Of a stretch of 64,000 nt of DNA, positions 38,580-48,004 are shown in pieces. The stretch lies in contig NZ_RKRF01000008.1 of assembly GCF_003843875.1 (NCBI RefSeq), positions 186,001-250,000 on the forward strand. Reading direction: 5' to 3'. How positions within the stretch are numbered: position 1 is the first letter of the stretch; each line of letters begins with the position of its first letter. The position numbers were made by a program, and so were the translations under genes. The notes below the pieces were generated by a model. That model had not been told where the DNA came from and did no database searches. It saw nothing but the letters and a program-made list of their open reading frames with translations. Origin of the DNA: Aquisalibacillus elongatus (GTDB taxonomy: Bacteria; Bacillota; Bacilli; Bacillales; Alkalibacillaceae).

Positions 38580-39650
38580 ATGTTCGATAAACTACAAAAT
38601 ATAGAAGACCGTTATAACAAGTTAACCGAATTATTGATGGACCCAGAAGTCATCAATGATTCTAAAAAATTACGTGAGTATTCCAAAGAACAAGCGGACC
38701 TTCAAGAGGTCGTTGAAAAATATCGTCGTTACAAAGAAGTGACGCAATCCATTGACGACGCAAAGGCCATTTTGGACGACGAATCAGACGATGACTTACG
38801 TGAAATGGCACGCGAGGAACTTGAAGAACTTGATCCTGAAGTCGAAACGTTACAGCAAGAAATGAAGCTTTTACTCATTCCGAAAGATCCAAACGATGAG
38901 AAAAACGTTATTTTCGAAATTCGCGGTGCAGCTGGTGGCGAGGAAGCGGCCTTGTTTGCGGGAAACCTATACCGCATGTATTCTCGCTACGCTGAAAGCC
39001 AAGGCTGGAAGACAGAAGTCATCGAGTACCACGAAGCTGATATGGGTGGTTACAAAGAGATCATTTTCATGATTAATGGCCGTGGCGCGTATTCTCGTTT
39101 GAAATACGAAAACGGTGCTCACCGCGTGCAGCGTGTACCGGAGACAGAATCTGGCGGCCGAATTCACACGTCTACGGCGACAGTGGCTGTTTTACCAGAG
39201 GCCGAAGAAGTTGAAGTTGATATTCATGAAAAAGACATTCGCGTTGATACGTTCGCTGCATCCGGCCCAGGAGGCCAAAGTGTTAATACGACGATGTCTG
39301 CGGTACGCTTAACACACGTGCCAACAGGCATTGTCGTGTCCTGTCAGGATGAAAAATCACAGCTTAAGAACAAAGAAAAAGCGATGAAAGTACTTCGTGC
39401 GCGCATTTATGAAAAATTTCAACAAGAAGCGCAAGCCGAATACGATGAAAACCGTAAATCAGCGGTAGGAACAGGCGACCGCTCTGAGCGTATCCGCACC
39501 TACAACTACCCTCAAAGCCGTGTAACAGACCATCGCATCGGTTTAACGATAAATAAACTTGATCAAGTGATGGAAGGAAAACTTGATGAAGTGATTGATG
39601 CACTTATTATCGATGAACAGACGAAAAAGTTAGAAGAAGTCGGTGAATAA
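38580..39650 (+). CDS. prfA: peptide chain release factor 1
   Basis: Recognises UAA and UAG stops and triggers peptide release. The 356 residues are complete. The GGQ motif is in [20 protein letters not shown] near residue 230, and [20 protein letters not shown] carries the codon-recognition region (PxT type). The GGQ glutamine is the target of PrmC, encoded immediately downstream. ATG 38580 follows GCAGAGGTG. Confidence 0.97.
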   Translation: MFDKLQNIEDRYNKLTELLMDPEVINDSKKLREYSKEQADLQEVVEKYRRYKEVTQSIDDAKAILDDESDDDLREMAREELEELDPEVETLQQEMKLLLIPKDPNDEKNVIFEIRGAAGGEEAALFAGNLYRMYSRYAESQGWKTEVIEYHEADMGGYKEIIFMINGRGAYSRLKYENGAHRVQRVPETESGGRIHTSTATVAVLPEAEEVEVDIHEKDIRVDTFAASGPGGQSVNTTMSAVRLTHVPTGIVVSCQDEKSQLKNKEKAMKVLRARIYEKFQQEAQAEYDENRKSAVGTGDRSERIRTYNYPQSRVTDHRIGLTINKLDQVMEGKLDEVIDALIIDEQTKKLEEVGE

Positions 39651-39651
39651 T

Positions 39652-40485
39652 GTGAGTATGACAGTCAAAGAGGCCCGGAAATGGGCTTCTTCTTTTTTAG
39701 AAAAATATGGGCGTGAACCACGCGTGGCGGATTTGCTGATGCAGCATTTATTGCGTGTGGATTTGGCGGACTTTTTGTTAGTGCAACAAGAAAAATTCGA
39801 GGAATGGAAGACGTTTGAAAAATGGGTTCGCGAACACGCTGAGACCGGGAAGCCGCTTGAACATTTTACTGGACAGGCGGAATTTTACAGTCGCACCTTT
39901 CGTGTGACTGAACATGTGTTAATCCCGCGCCCTGAGACAGAAGAGCTCATTGAAGCTGTCAAACCGTTGTTGCTTGGGTCCGATGTTGTAGTGGACGTCG
40001 GCACAGGAAGCGGAATCATTCCAATTACTTTTAAAAAAGAACTGCCTGAGTTGCGAATGTACGCTACAGATATTAGCGAGAATGCCCTTACTATTGCGCG
40101 TGTTAATGCTAAAAATTTGGAAGCAGATGTGCAATTTGAACAAGGACATTTTTTAGAACCCGTCATGGATGTAGAAATCGATGTCGTGATCTCAAACCCA
40201 CCATATGTTCCCGAGTTCGAACGCGAAAATTTATCCGAAGTCGTCATGCACGATCCAGAGCTCGCGTTGTTTGCTGATGACGAGGGGCTCGCCGCTTATC
40301 GCGAAATCATCGAACAGATTAATAATATGAAAAAACTCCCACGGCTCGTGGCATTTGAAATTGGGCATGATCAGGGTGAACTCGTGCCTGGTTTAATTAT
40401 GACTAATTTTCCTCAAGCCAATGTTCAGGTTTTGCAAGATATTAACGGCAAAGACCGCATCATCATCTGGCAAAACAGCGCATAA
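39652..40485 (+). CDS. prmC: release factor glutamine methyltransferase PrmC
   Basis: SAM-dependent methylation of the GGQ glutamine of release factors. About 277 residues. The N-terminal helical domain recognises RF1, VVDVGTGSGIIPITF near residue 115 binds SAM, and VISNPPYVP near 183 binds the target Gln. GTG 39643, GTG 39652 and ATG 39658 are possible starts and none has a strong RBS, so coupling to prfA is likely. The C-terminus ends QNSA, and its last codons plus stop (AGC GCA TAA) are the first motif of repeat array E. Confidence 0.93.
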   Translation: MSMTVKEARKWASSFLEKYGREPRVADLLMQHLLRVDLADFLLVQQEKFEEWKTFEKWVREHAETGKPLEHFTGQAEFYSRTFRVTEHVLIPRPETEELIEAVKPLLLGSDVVVDVGTGSGIIPITFKKELPELRMYATDISENALTIARVNAKNLEADVQFEQGHFLEPVMDVEIDVVISNPPYVPEFERENLSEVVMHDPELALFADDEGLAAYREIIEQINNMKKLPRLVAFEIGHDQGELVPGLIMTNFPQANVQVLQDINGKDRIIIWQNSA

Positions 40486-40788
40486 GTGGCGTAAAAAGGG
40501 CGCATAAATTTGGAAAAACGTCACGTTCGACAAGATTCGCTACGCATAAATCAGAAAAAGTAGTGCATAAATGAGCGAACCCAGCGCATAAATGCACAAA
40601 CTCAGCGCGAAAAATTGGGCCCCGAGAGAATACTAGCGCATAAAATTCAGTTCGCAAAATTTTTAGCCAAACAGCGCATAAGTGGTCCAAAAAGGGCGCA
40701 TAAATTTGGAAAAACGTCACGTTCGACAAGATTCGCTACGCATAAATCGGAAAAAGTAGCGCATAAACGCGGAAACCCAGCGCATATA
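40478..40788 (+). repeat. GCGCATAAA array E (12 motif slots, two cores)
   Basis: Unit 1 slots are at 40478, 40500, 40542, 40563, 40584 and 40605, with core TTCGACA at 40526. An orphan motif is at 40636. Unit 2 slots are at 40674, 40696, 40738, 40759 and 40780, with core at 40722. The offsets again are 0, 22, 64, 85 and 106. The array fills the whole convergent gap between prmC and the GNAT gene, and no separate intrinsic terminator is visible there. Confidence 0.95.
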
Positions 40789-40795
40789 TCCTACA

Positions 40796-41347
40796 TCATA
40801 GCTCGTAACCTTTCCATTCATCCTTTAACATCCCGTAGACAATATGATCAACGTAATGATCATAAAGAAATTCGCTGCTTCTGATCCGGCCTTCCTGCTT
40901 AAATCCGAGTCGCTCTGGTATGGCGCGGCTCCCTATATTAAATTCGGCTGCCCGAATATCGACTTTGTTCATGCCGAGTCCGTTGAAGGCATAGTCTGTT
41001 AAGGCACCGGCTACACGTGTCATAATACCTTTTCCCGTGTACTGTTCCCCGAGCCAATATCCAATATAGGCAATTCTGTTATCCCAATCAATCTCGTTAA
41101 ACCCGGCAACTCCAGCCATGTCACCTTTGTATAAAACAATGGTGTTCATGCCTTTATTCTCAGCATAAAGTTTTTTACTAAACTTAATGTATTCTTCCGT
41201 ATCTTTTTGCGTCTTCGTACGGTCTAGCCAAGGCAGCCAAGCGCGTAGATGCTCTCTGGATTCATCTGTTAGCTTAAATAATTCCCCAACATCTCCTAGA
41301 TCAACTAACCTCAATGAAATCTCGTCATTAACCTGGTGGACAAACAT
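40796..41347 (-). CDS. GNAT acetyltransferase, RimJ/RimL-like
   Basis: N-acetyltransferase of 183 residues, probably acting on a protein N-terminus or a small amine. The GNAT fold is seen in IGYWLGEQYTGKGIMTRVAGALTDYAF (acetyl-CoA loop, near residue 95) and MNKVDIRAAEFNIGSRAIPERLGFKQEG near 128. It resembles YdaF-type proteins. The minus-strand start ATG 41347 has AAGGGGGAAC upstream. It converges on prmC across repeat array E. Confidence 0.87.
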   Translation of the reverse strand: MFVHQVNDEISLRLVDLGDVGELFKLTDESREHLRAWLPWLDRTKTQKDTEEYIKFSKKLYAENKGMNTIVLYKGDMAGVAGFNEIDWDNRIAYIGYWLGEQYTGKGIMTRVAGALTDYAFNGLGMNKVDIRAAEFNIGSRAIPERLGFKQEGRIRSSEFLYDHYVDHIVYGMLKDEWKGYEL

Positions 41348-41461
41348 AGCTGTTCCCCCTTGAATTTTTTAAAAACAATTATAACATTCAAATTGTATAA
41401 ACTCTATCAACCTTGACCATACTGTTTGTAAAATTACTAGATTACGAGAAAGGTGATAGAG

Positions 41462-42046
41462 ATGAAGTACGTGGTATTTGGGATTGCAATGGTGTTCTTG
41501 ATTCAATTTGTTTATATGGAAGCAGTGGCGGATACGAGTTCAGAAGAAAACTTTCAGGTCATACCGGATGAGGCGATTAGACTTCGTATTTTGGCTAATT
41601 CGAATAGTGAAGCAGACCAAGAGTTGAAACGAGAAGTGCGTGACCAGGTAAATGCTGAAGTGACAGAGTGGGTGGAGGAGCTGACATCGATTGATGAAGC
41701 TCGTAAGATTATCCAAAATCGATTACCAGAAATCGAGGCGATCGTTGCTGAAACAGTAGGGGATCAGCCTTATACAGTAGACTTTGGAGAAGTCGAGTTC
41801 CCGGATAAAGTCTATGATAACTATGTTTATCCTGGCGGCACGTATGAGGCGATTTTGATTACGATTGGTGAAGGCCAGGGTGATAACTGGTGGTGCGTGT
41901 TATTCCCGCCGTTATGTTTTGTGGACTTTGCAAATGGCACAACCGTTTTAGAACACGACACAGAAGGTGAATCCGTTGAGGAAGAGGAAGAAGTTGAAGT
42001 GAAATTTTTCTTATGGGAATGGTTGAAAAAGATCTTTAAAGTATAA
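41462..42046 (+). CDS. spoIIR: SpoIIR, trigger of SigE activation
   Basis: Secreted from the forespore into the intermembrane space, where it activates the SpoIIGA protease to process pro-SigE. The 194 residues begin with a signal or membrane segment (MKYVVFGIAMVFLIQFVYM). IRLRILANSNSEADQELKREVRDQV is the family signature, followed by YPGGTYEAILITIGEGQGDNWWCVLFPPLCF. AAAGGTG seven bases upstream favours ATG 41462 over GTG 41453. A SigF promoter is expected, but I did not identify a convincing one. Confidence 0.95.
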   Translation: MKYVVFGIAMVFLIQFVYMEAVADTSSEENFQVIPDEAIRLRILANSNSEADQELKREVRDQVNAEVTEWVEELTSIDEARKIIQNRLPEIEAIVAETVGDQPYTVDFGEVEFPDKVYDNYVYPGGTYEAILITIGEGQGDNWWCVLFPPLCFVDFANGTTVLEHDTEGESVEEEEEVEVKFFLWEWLKKIFKV

Positions 42047-42126
42047 ATTTTTCTATTAAACTTATCATATTCTCACACATCCTCACATAAATTCATAGAG
42101 AAACTAGATTTGAGGAGAGTGAGACG

Positions 42127-42534
42127 ATGATCACGATTACGCCTGTCAAAGAACAAACTAAAGAAGATTACGATTCATTTTTTAAACAAGAACAAGACAA
42201 GGAAAAATTGTTCAACGAAACCTGGGTCCAAGAACACGGTTATTTCTTAGAGTTAGACGGACAGCAGCTAGGATTTTTCGTTCTGTATCCGATTAACGAC
42301 AAAAAAGTTTGGCTACGCCGCTTAGTGATGAGTGAGCAAACGAACCCAGCCTTACTCATCATGGTATTTGATTGGATTTCAGAAAAAGCGAAAGCACAAA
42401 AATTCAAAGAGCTATACGTACACGTTCAAGATTCATCGACATCACCATTACTTGAGATGAACCGTTTTAATGAAACTTACGAACCACCTGTCCACGACCC
42501 GAAAGACGTGGATTGGTTTATGAAGGAATTATAA
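42127..42534 (+). CDS. GNAT-like acetyltransferase, small
   Basis: A 135-residue cytoplasmic protein with a GNAT-like layout: HGYFLELDGQQLGFFVLYPI, then VWLRRLVMSEQTNPALLIMVFDWISEKAKAQKFKELYVHVQ. The usual acetyl-CoA loop (Q/RxxGxG/A) is not clear, so activity is uncertain. Its place between spoIIR and tsaC is that of ywlA/ywlB in B. subtilis, and YwlB is an acetyltransferase homologue. GAGGAG precedes ATG 42127. Confidence 0.6.
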   Translation: MITITPVKEQTKEDYDSFFKQEQDKEKLFNETWVQEHGYFLELDGQQLGFFVLYPINDKKVWLRRLVMSEQTNPALLIMVFDWISEKAKAQKFKELYVHVQDSSTSPLLEMNRFNETYEPPVHDPKDVDWFMKEL

Positions 42535-42603
42535 AAAATTATTTAAATATCTTTACCAGTCATGCGTGGTATAATAACATTTAGTCACGAAAGGAGATCA
42601 CGT

Positions 42604-43605
42604 ATGACACAGCTTTGGACGTTAGAGCAAATTGATCAAGCAGCCGAACAATTAACAAAAGGTCAAACGGTCGCTTTTCCAACCGAGACGGTTTACGGAT
42701 TGGGAGCCGATGCGACAAACGAGCAGGCGGTGGAGGCGATTTTTCAAGCAAAAGGTCGTCCGTCCGACAACCCGCTCATTGTCCATATCGGCTCTCGTAA
42801 TGTGTTAAGCGATTACGTCCGTGACATCCCGGATCATGCTCAGAAGCTGATGGATGCCTTTTGGCCAGGACCGTTGACGATTATTTTGCCGTCGAATGGA
42901 AAACTTGCGCAAAATGTGACAGCGGGTCTTGATACAGTAGGGATGCGTATGCCGAACCATCCGCACGCATTAGAATTGTTAAAAGCTTGCTCACTTCCAG
43001 TTGCAGCACCGAGTGCGAATCGTTCAGGGAAGCCAAGCCCAACAACCGCCGAACACGTTTATTATGATTTAAACGGTCGAATTGCAGGCATTGTCGACGG
43101 TGGCAAAACAGGTGTCGGCGTTGAATCAACCGTCCTTGATTGTTCGAGCGAAAATCCGATGATCTTAAGGCCAGGTGGTATCACGCGATCAGACATAGAA
43201 TCGGTGATTGGCCCTGTTGATGTTGCTCCCGCTATGATAGAAAAAAATGAAGCCCCGCGCTCGCCGGGCATGAAATATAAACACTATGCGCCAGATGCGC
43301 CGATTTGGATCGTTAGAGGCAGTGCCGAAAACATGAAGCGAGTGGCGGATGAAGCCAAACGCGAAGGCAAAACTGTTCAATTTTTAGTTAGTGAAGAGCG
43401 TGCGCAAGAGCTCGGAGTTGACGATGCGTTAGTCCTCGGGTCACGACATCAGCCAGAAGTTTTAACAAGTCATTTATATGACCGTTTGCGTCAAGTCGAC
43501 CAGATAGAGGCTGATCTCATTTTGGCAGAAAGTTTTTCTGAAAAAGGAATAGGCGAAGCGCTCATGAACCGACTCGAGCGCGCCGCATCAAAGGTCGTAG
43601 GGTGA
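42604..43605 (+). CDS. tsaC: threonylcarbamoyl-AMP synthase, Sua5 type
   Basis: Makes threonylcarbamoyl-adenylate for the t6A tRNA modification. From ATG 42604 it has 333 residues. The YrdC domain includes PTETVYGLGADATN near residue 28, KGRPSDNPLIVHI near 55, and PSANRSGKPSPTTAEHV near 140. A C-terminal Sua5 domain follows the PGMKYKHYAPDAP linker, making this the long form. GAAAGGAG lies 9 bases upstream, and the frame back to 42562 has no RBS. It corresponds to YwlC. Confidence 0.95.
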   Translation: MTQLWTLEQIDQAAEQLTKGQTVAFPTETVYGLGADATNEQAVEAIFQAKGRPSDNPLIVHIGSRNVLSDYVRDIPDHAQKLMDAFWPGPLTIILPSNGKLAQNVTAGLDTVGMRMPNHPHALELLKACSLPVAAPSANRSGKPSPTTAEHVYYDLNGRIAGIVDGGKTGVGVESTVLDCSSENPMILRPGGITRSDIESVIGPVDVAPAMIEKNEAPRSPGMKYKHYAPDAPIWIVRGSAENMKRVADEAKREGKTVQFLVSEERAQELGVDDALVLGSRHQPEVLTSHLYDRLRQVDQIEADLILAESFSEKGIGEALMNRLERAASKVVG

Positions 43606-43631
43606 ATCGTCACAACGTACTTCTAATTTTG

Positions 43632-43669
43632 AGTGGACATGCATAAAGTTAACTAGCATGTCCATCACT
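43632..43669 (+). other. hairpin before mntP
   Basis: AGTGGACATGC and GCATGTCCATCACT pair around about 13 bases just before the mntP RBS GGAGG. No T run follows. It could influence mntP translation but does not look like the manganese riboswitch often found before mntP. Confidence 0.4.
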
Positions 43670-43682
43670 AGGAGGTACGCTT

Positions 43683-44228
43683 GTGACGTTTTTATTTGAA
43701 AGCTTAATCTCAGTTATATTGTTATCGATCGCGGTTGGTATGGATGCCTTTTCTGTCAGTTTATCTGTTGGTTTAATGCAGGTCAGGCTACGCTTTGTCG
43801 CATTCTTTATACTGATGGTCGGTTTATTTCATATACTAATGCCTTTAGCAGGTGTCACGCTCGGACATTTGTTATCACATAAACTCGGTGTCATCGCTCA
43901 AGTGGTTGGCGGCTGGATTTTAATTATTATCGGTGCCCAAATGATTTTTTCGATGCTTTTAGAAAAAGAAATGGTGCGAAACATGCGCGTCGCAGGCTTT
44001 CTTATATTAGCTTTCACCGTTAGCTTGGATAGTTTTTCGGTTGGGTTGAGCCTTGGGATGTTTGGCCTTCATCAGGTAGCGATTATTTTATTGTTCGGTA
44101 TGACAAGCATGCTGATGGCGTCTCTCGGGATTATTTTTGCCAAAAGTGGCCAAACAATCTTCGGACGTTATTCTGAAGCATTGGGTGGTTTGGTTTTAAT
44201 CGTTTTAGGATTGCAAATGGTTTTATGA
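43683..44228 (+). CDS. mntP: manganese efflux pump MntP
   Basis: Small six-helix membrane exporter of 181 residues built from two repeated halves. Each half has the acidic motif: VGMDAFSVSLSVGLM near residue 19 and VSLDSFSVGLSLGMFG near 118, with Asp residues in the membrane that bind Mn(II). The start is GTG 43683 with AGGAGG seven bases upstream. It corresponds to YwlD and lies in the conserved tsaC-mntP-ywlE-rpiB-ywlG-glyA-upp order. Confidence 0.92.
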   Translation: MTFLFESLISVILLSIAVGMDAFSVSLSVGLMQVRLRFVAFFILMVGLFHILMPLAGVTLGHLLSHKLGVIAQVVGGWILIIIGAQMIFSMLLEKEMVRNMRVAGFLILAFTVSLDSFSVGLSLGMFGLHQVAIILLFGMTSMLMASLGIIFAKSGQTIFGRYSEALGGLVLIVLGLQMVL

Positions 44229-44254
44229 CTCCACACTCGTTGTGGAGTTTTTAA
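44228..44254 (+). terminator. terminator after mntP
   Basis: ACTCCACA and TGTGGAGT pair around a short loop, followed by TTTTAATTT. Confidence 0.85.
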
Positions 44255-44349
44255 TTTCGCCCAGATTCCAAGCACCAATCAATTTTTGTGTAAAAATGGT
44301 GTTGCTTATGATATATTCAACATGAAGAGTTTTGAAGGAGGTTTCGTGC

Positions 44350-44793
44350 TTGAAGCGGGTATTGTTCGTTTGTACAGGAAATACGTGCCGAAGCCCGATG
44401 GCAGAAGCAGTATTAAGACATAAAGGCCAGGGTTGGGAAGTTCAGTCGGCGGGGATTTTTGCCGGATTTGGACAAGAAGCCAATCCAAAAGCGGTAGAAG
44501 CACTTAAAGATAAAGGAATCGAGTGCGAGCACCAATCACAACCGCTAACCGATGACCTACTTGATTGGGCGGATGTTGTGTTAACGATGACGTCCCATCA
44601 TAAACTCAATCTTGAGATGGATTATCCGAAATATCGGAAAAAAGTTTTTACGTTAAAAGAATATACGCGTAATGAACAAGATGAAGATTTAAACCCGGAT
44701 ATCGCCGATCCGATTGGTTTATCGAATGACACGTATAAACAAACGTTAGAAGAAATTGAAACATATATCGATCGTTTACTAAGTAGGAGGTAA
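44350..44793 (+). CDS. ywlE: protein-arginine phosphatase YwlE
   Basis: Low-molecular-weight phosphatase fold that removes phosphate from arginine, opposing kinase McsB in the CtsR/ClpC stress system. 147 residues. The P-loop VCTGNTCRSPMAEAV starts at residue 6. The Thr inside the loop (CTGNTCRS) is the residue that selects phosphoarginine in YwlE. The general acid Asp is in DPIGLSNDTY near 116. The start is TTG 44350 with AAGGAGG eight bases upstream. Confidence 0.92.
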   Translation: MKRVLFVCTGNTCRSPMAEAVLRHKGQGWEVQSAGIFAGFGQEANPKAVEALKDKGIECEHQSQPLTDDLLDWADVVLTMTSHHKLNLEMDYPKYRKKVFTLKEYTRNEQDEDLNPDIADPIGLSNDTYKQTLEEIETYIDRLLSRR

Positions 44794-44797
44794 TAGC

Positions 44798-45238
44798 ATG
44801 AAAGTGGTATTAACATCAGACCATGGCGGTGTGAATATTCGTAAAGAAATTGCATCGTTATTAGATGACATGCAGATTGAGTATGAAGATATGGGTTGTG
44901 CAGGCGACTCTTCGGTGGACTATCCGGATTACGGGATTCCAGCGTCTGAGCGCGTTGCAAATGGTGAATTTGATTTTGCGATTTTAATTTGCGGGACAGG
45001 CATCGGCATGTCGATCTCCGCGAACAAAGTTAAAGGCGTGCGCTGCGCACTAGCACACGATGTTTTCAGTGCCAAAATGACGCGTATGCACAATAACGCC
45101 AACGTACTTGCGATGGGCGAGCGTGTGATCGGACCAGGATTAGCTCGTGAGATTGCGAAAGCATTTTTAGAATCTGAATTTGAAGGTGGTCGTCACGAAA
45201 ACCGCGTTAACAAAATGATGGAATATGAACAGCAATAA
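44798..45238 (+). CDS. rpiB: ribose-5-phosphate isomerase B
   Basis: Interconverts ribose-5-phosphate and ribulose-5-phosphate. The 146 residues hold the RpiB/LacAB signatures: SDHGGVNIRKEI near residue 6, VDYPDYG near 44, ICGTGIGMSISANKVKGVRCAL near 64 with the catalytic Cys65, and MHNNANVLAMGERVIG near 97. RBS AGGAGG is eight bases before ATG. It starts four bases after ywlE, so the two are co-transcribed. Confidence 0.96.
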   Translation: MKVVLTSDHGGVNIRKEIASLLDDMQIEYEDMGCAGDSSVDYPDYGIPASERVANGEFDFAILICGTGIGMSISANKVKGVRCALAHDVFSAKMTRMHNNANVLAMGERVIGPGLAREIAKAFLESEFEGGRHENRVNKMMEYEQQ

Positions 45239-45241
45239 GTA

Positions 45242-45274
45242 AAAACTCGCCTCTTCACGGGCGAGTTTTATTTG
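45242..45274 (+). terminator. terminator after rpiB
   Basis: AAAACTCGCC and GGGCGAGTTTT pair around seven bases, followed by ATTTG. It falls between rpiB and ywlG and could partly separate them. Confidence 0.85.
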
Positions 45275-45294
45275 AAGTAAAAGGAGGGAATGTT

Positions 45295-45849
45295 TTGAAA
45301 ATAGAGCAGATTCAAAATGAAATTCATGTTATAATGAATCAGTGGAAAGAACAACAAATCGTTGCTCCAAAAGGTCTGATGGTCATCGGTTGCTCAACAA
45401 GTGAGATTGCCGGCGAGCACATTGGAACGTCGGGCAGCACGGAAATTGCTGAGGCGATTTTCACTGCGCTCGAGGCGTTTCGAAATGAAACAGGAATTGA
45501 GCTTGCGTTTCAATGTTGCGAACATCTCAATCGGGCGCTTGTCGTTGAACGACACGTCATGCAGGAGCGCGGTTTAGAAGAAGTCAGCGCAATCCCTCAC
45601 GCTAAAGCGGGCGGTTCCATGGCGACGTTCGCTTTTGAACAAATGGACGACCCTGTTTTAGTAGATTCAATCCAAGCAGATTTTGGCATGGACCTTGGTG
45701 ATACGTTAATCGGCATGCATTTAAAACACGTCGCCGTCCCACTAAGACTGTCCCAAACGTCAGTCGGTGATGCGCACGCAACGTTTGCTTACACGAGGCC
45801 AAAATTGATCGGAGGAGAACGCGCGATTTACCGGAAGAACAATACATAA
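45295..45849 (+). CDS. ywlG: UPF0340 / TIGR01440 family protein YwlG
   Basis: Conserved cytoplasmic protein of 184 residues and unknown function. Family wording includes [19 protein letters not shown] near residue 29, [14 protein letters not shown]-type sequence ([15 protein letters not shown]) near 70, and [17 protein letters not shown] near 138. The start is TTG 45295, with AGGAGGG upstream. It lies in its usual place before glyA. No biochemical role can be inferred from the sequence. Confidence 0.9.
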   Translation: MKIEQIQNEIHVIMNQWKEQQIVAPKGLMVIGCSTSEIAGEHIGTSGSTEIAEAIFTALEAFRNETGIELAFQCCEHLNRALVVERHVMQERGLEEVSAIPHAKAGGSMATFAFEQMDDPVLVDSIQADFGMDLGDTLIGMHLKHVAVPLRLSQTSVGDAHATFAYTRPKLIGGERAIYRKNNT

Positions 45850-45862
45850 GGAGGCTTTCTCT

Positions 45863-47110
45863 ATGACTCATCTTTCAAACCAATTGCACGAAGTCGACCA
45901 AGAAATGCTTGATGCGATTAATTTAGAAAAAAATCGCCAACACGATAAAATTGAACTCATTGCGTCTGAGAATTTTGTATCAGAAGCGGTTATGCAAGCG
46001 GCAGGTTCGGTTTTAACGAACAAGTACGCTGAAGGTTATCCAGGCCGCCGTTACTACGGTGGTTGCGAGTACGTTGATGTGGCAGAAAACTTAGCGCGTG
46101 ACCGTGCGAAAAAACTGTTTGGAGCTGAGCATGCGAACGTCCAGCCTCACTCAGGAGCACAAGCGAACATGGCTGTCTATTTCACCGTGTTAGAACCAGG
46201 TGATACGATCCTTGGTATGAACTTAAACCACGGTGGTCACTTAACGCACGGAAGCCCAGTTAATTTTAGCGGAAAGCTTTATAACGTTGTGGACTACGGC
46301 GTAGACGAAGAATCCGAACAAATCGATTATAATCAGTTATTAGAACGCGCGAAAGAAGTTCAGCCTAAATTAATCGTGGCAGGCGCTTCTGCTTATCCAC
46401 GTTCGATTGATTTTAAAAAGTTCCGAGAAATCGCAGATGAAGTTGGGGCTTACTTACTAGTTGATATGGCTCATATCGCTGGCCTTGTCGCAACAGGCCA
46501 CCACCCAAGCCCAGTGCCTCATGCGCATTTTGTTACAACTACAACACATAAAACACTACGCGGCCCTCGTGGCGGTATGATTTTAACGACAGAAGAATTT
46601 GCTAAGAAAATTGATAAAAACGTATTCCCTGGCATGCAAGGCGGCCCGTTAATGCACGTGATTGCCGCTAAAGGTGTGGCATTCCAAGAAGCCCTTCAGC
46701 CAGTGTTTAAAGATTATTCCAAACAAATTATTGAAAATGCGAAACGCTTAGGCGAATCGCTAACCAAAGAAGGCGTGCGCCTCGTCTCAGGCGGAACAGA
46801 TAATCATTTATTACTACTCGACTTACGCCCATTAAATTTAACGGGTAAAATAGCTGAAAAAGCGCTCGATGATATTGGCGTAACAACAAATAAAAATACC
46901 ATCCCATTTGACCCAGAAAGCCCATTTGTTACGAGCGGTATCCGTATTGGAACGGCAGCAGTAACGACTCGTGGCTTCGGTTTAGAGGAAATGGACGAAG
47001 TGGCTTCAATTATTGCCTTTACGCTTAAAAATCACGAAGATGAAGCTAAACTAGAAGAAGCAAAAGCACGTGTAAAGCAGCTTTCAGACCGTTTCCCAAT
47101 GTATGAATAA
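45863..47110 (+). CDS. glyA: serine hydroxymethyltransferase
   Basis: PLP enzyme converting serine and tetrahydrofolate to glycine and methylene-tetrahydrofolate. The 415 residues include [38 protein letters not shown] near the N-terminus (split here as ELIASENF and YPGRRYYGG), [11 protein letters not shown], and the PLP Lys in [13 protein letters not shown] near residue 229. RBS AAGGAGG is nine bases before the ATG. It is followed by a terminator and a repeat before upp. Confidence 0.97.
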   Translation: MTHLSNQLHEVDQEMLDAINLEKNRQHDKIELIASENFVSEAVMQAAGSVLTNKYAEGYPGRRYYGGCEYVDVAENLARDRAKKLFGAEHANVQPHSGAQANMAVYFTVLEPGDTILGMNLNHGGHLTHGSPVNFSGKLYNVVDYGVDEESEQIDYNQLLERAKEVQPKLIVAGASAYPRSIDFKKFREIADEVGAYLLVDMAHIAGLVATGHHPSPVPHAHFVTTTTHKTLRGPRGGMILTTEEFAKKIDKNVFPGMQGGPLMHVIAAKGVAFQEALQPVFKDYSKQIIENAKRLGESLTKEGVRLVSGGTDNHLLLLDLRPLNLTGKIAEKALDDIGVTTNKNTIPFDPESPFVTSGIRIGTAAVTTRGFGLEEMDEVASIIAFTLKNHEDEAKLEEAKARVKQLSDRFPMYE

Positions 47111-47137
47111 GTAGCGGCATATCTCCGCTACTTTTTT
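47111..47137 (+). terminator. terminator after glyA
   Basis: AGTAGCGG and CCGCTACT pair around seven bases, followed by TTTTTT. Confidence 0.9.
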
Positions 47138-47172
47138 CATGCCTTTTGGATAAAATAAGGTAGAGCTGATCT

Positions 47173-47285
47173 TTTAGACCAATATTTTCTCGTTTCAGAC
47201 CCATTTTTTGTCCATTCAGTACCTTTTTAAAAACTTACAGCAACGAATCTTGTCGAAAAGCAATATTTTAAACGCATTTCAGACC
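47173..47285 (-). repeat. GGTCTGAAA array with TTCGACA core (minus orientation)
   Basis: On the minus strand motifs begin at 47285 (GGTCTGAAA), 47223 (GGTACTGAA), 47201 (GGTCTGAAA) and 47180 (GGTCTAAAA), with core TTCGACA beginning at 47257. Relative spacing (motif, +28 core, +62, +84, +105) matches the array at 18505-18640 read from its second motif. It lies between the glyA terminator and the upp promoter. Confidence 0.75.
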
Positions 47286-47300
47286 TTTTTTCTTTTACTG

Positions 47301-47329
47301 TTGCAACTTTGGACATATTTCGCTACAAT
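47301..47329 (+). promoter_or_regulatory. SigA promoter of upp
   Basis: TTGCAA (47301) and TACAAT (47324) are spaced by 17 bases, 34 bases before the upp start. Confidence 0.7.
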
Positions 47330-47347
47330 TCAATAGATATTTTATAA

Positions 47348-47992
<645 letters not shown>

Positions 47993-48004
47993 GGAATGAA
48001 TTAT

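Noticed and set aside
40478-40788. CRISPR array
   Set aside because: The repeated unit is only 9 bp with 12-13 bp spacers that are themselves partly conserved by slot, and no cas gene is near. The geometry fits phased motifs, not a CRISPR.
43632-43669. Manganese (yybP-ykoY) riboswitch before mntP
   Set aside because: Only a single hairpin is present in about 75 bases. The conserved three-way layout of that riboswitch could not be found.
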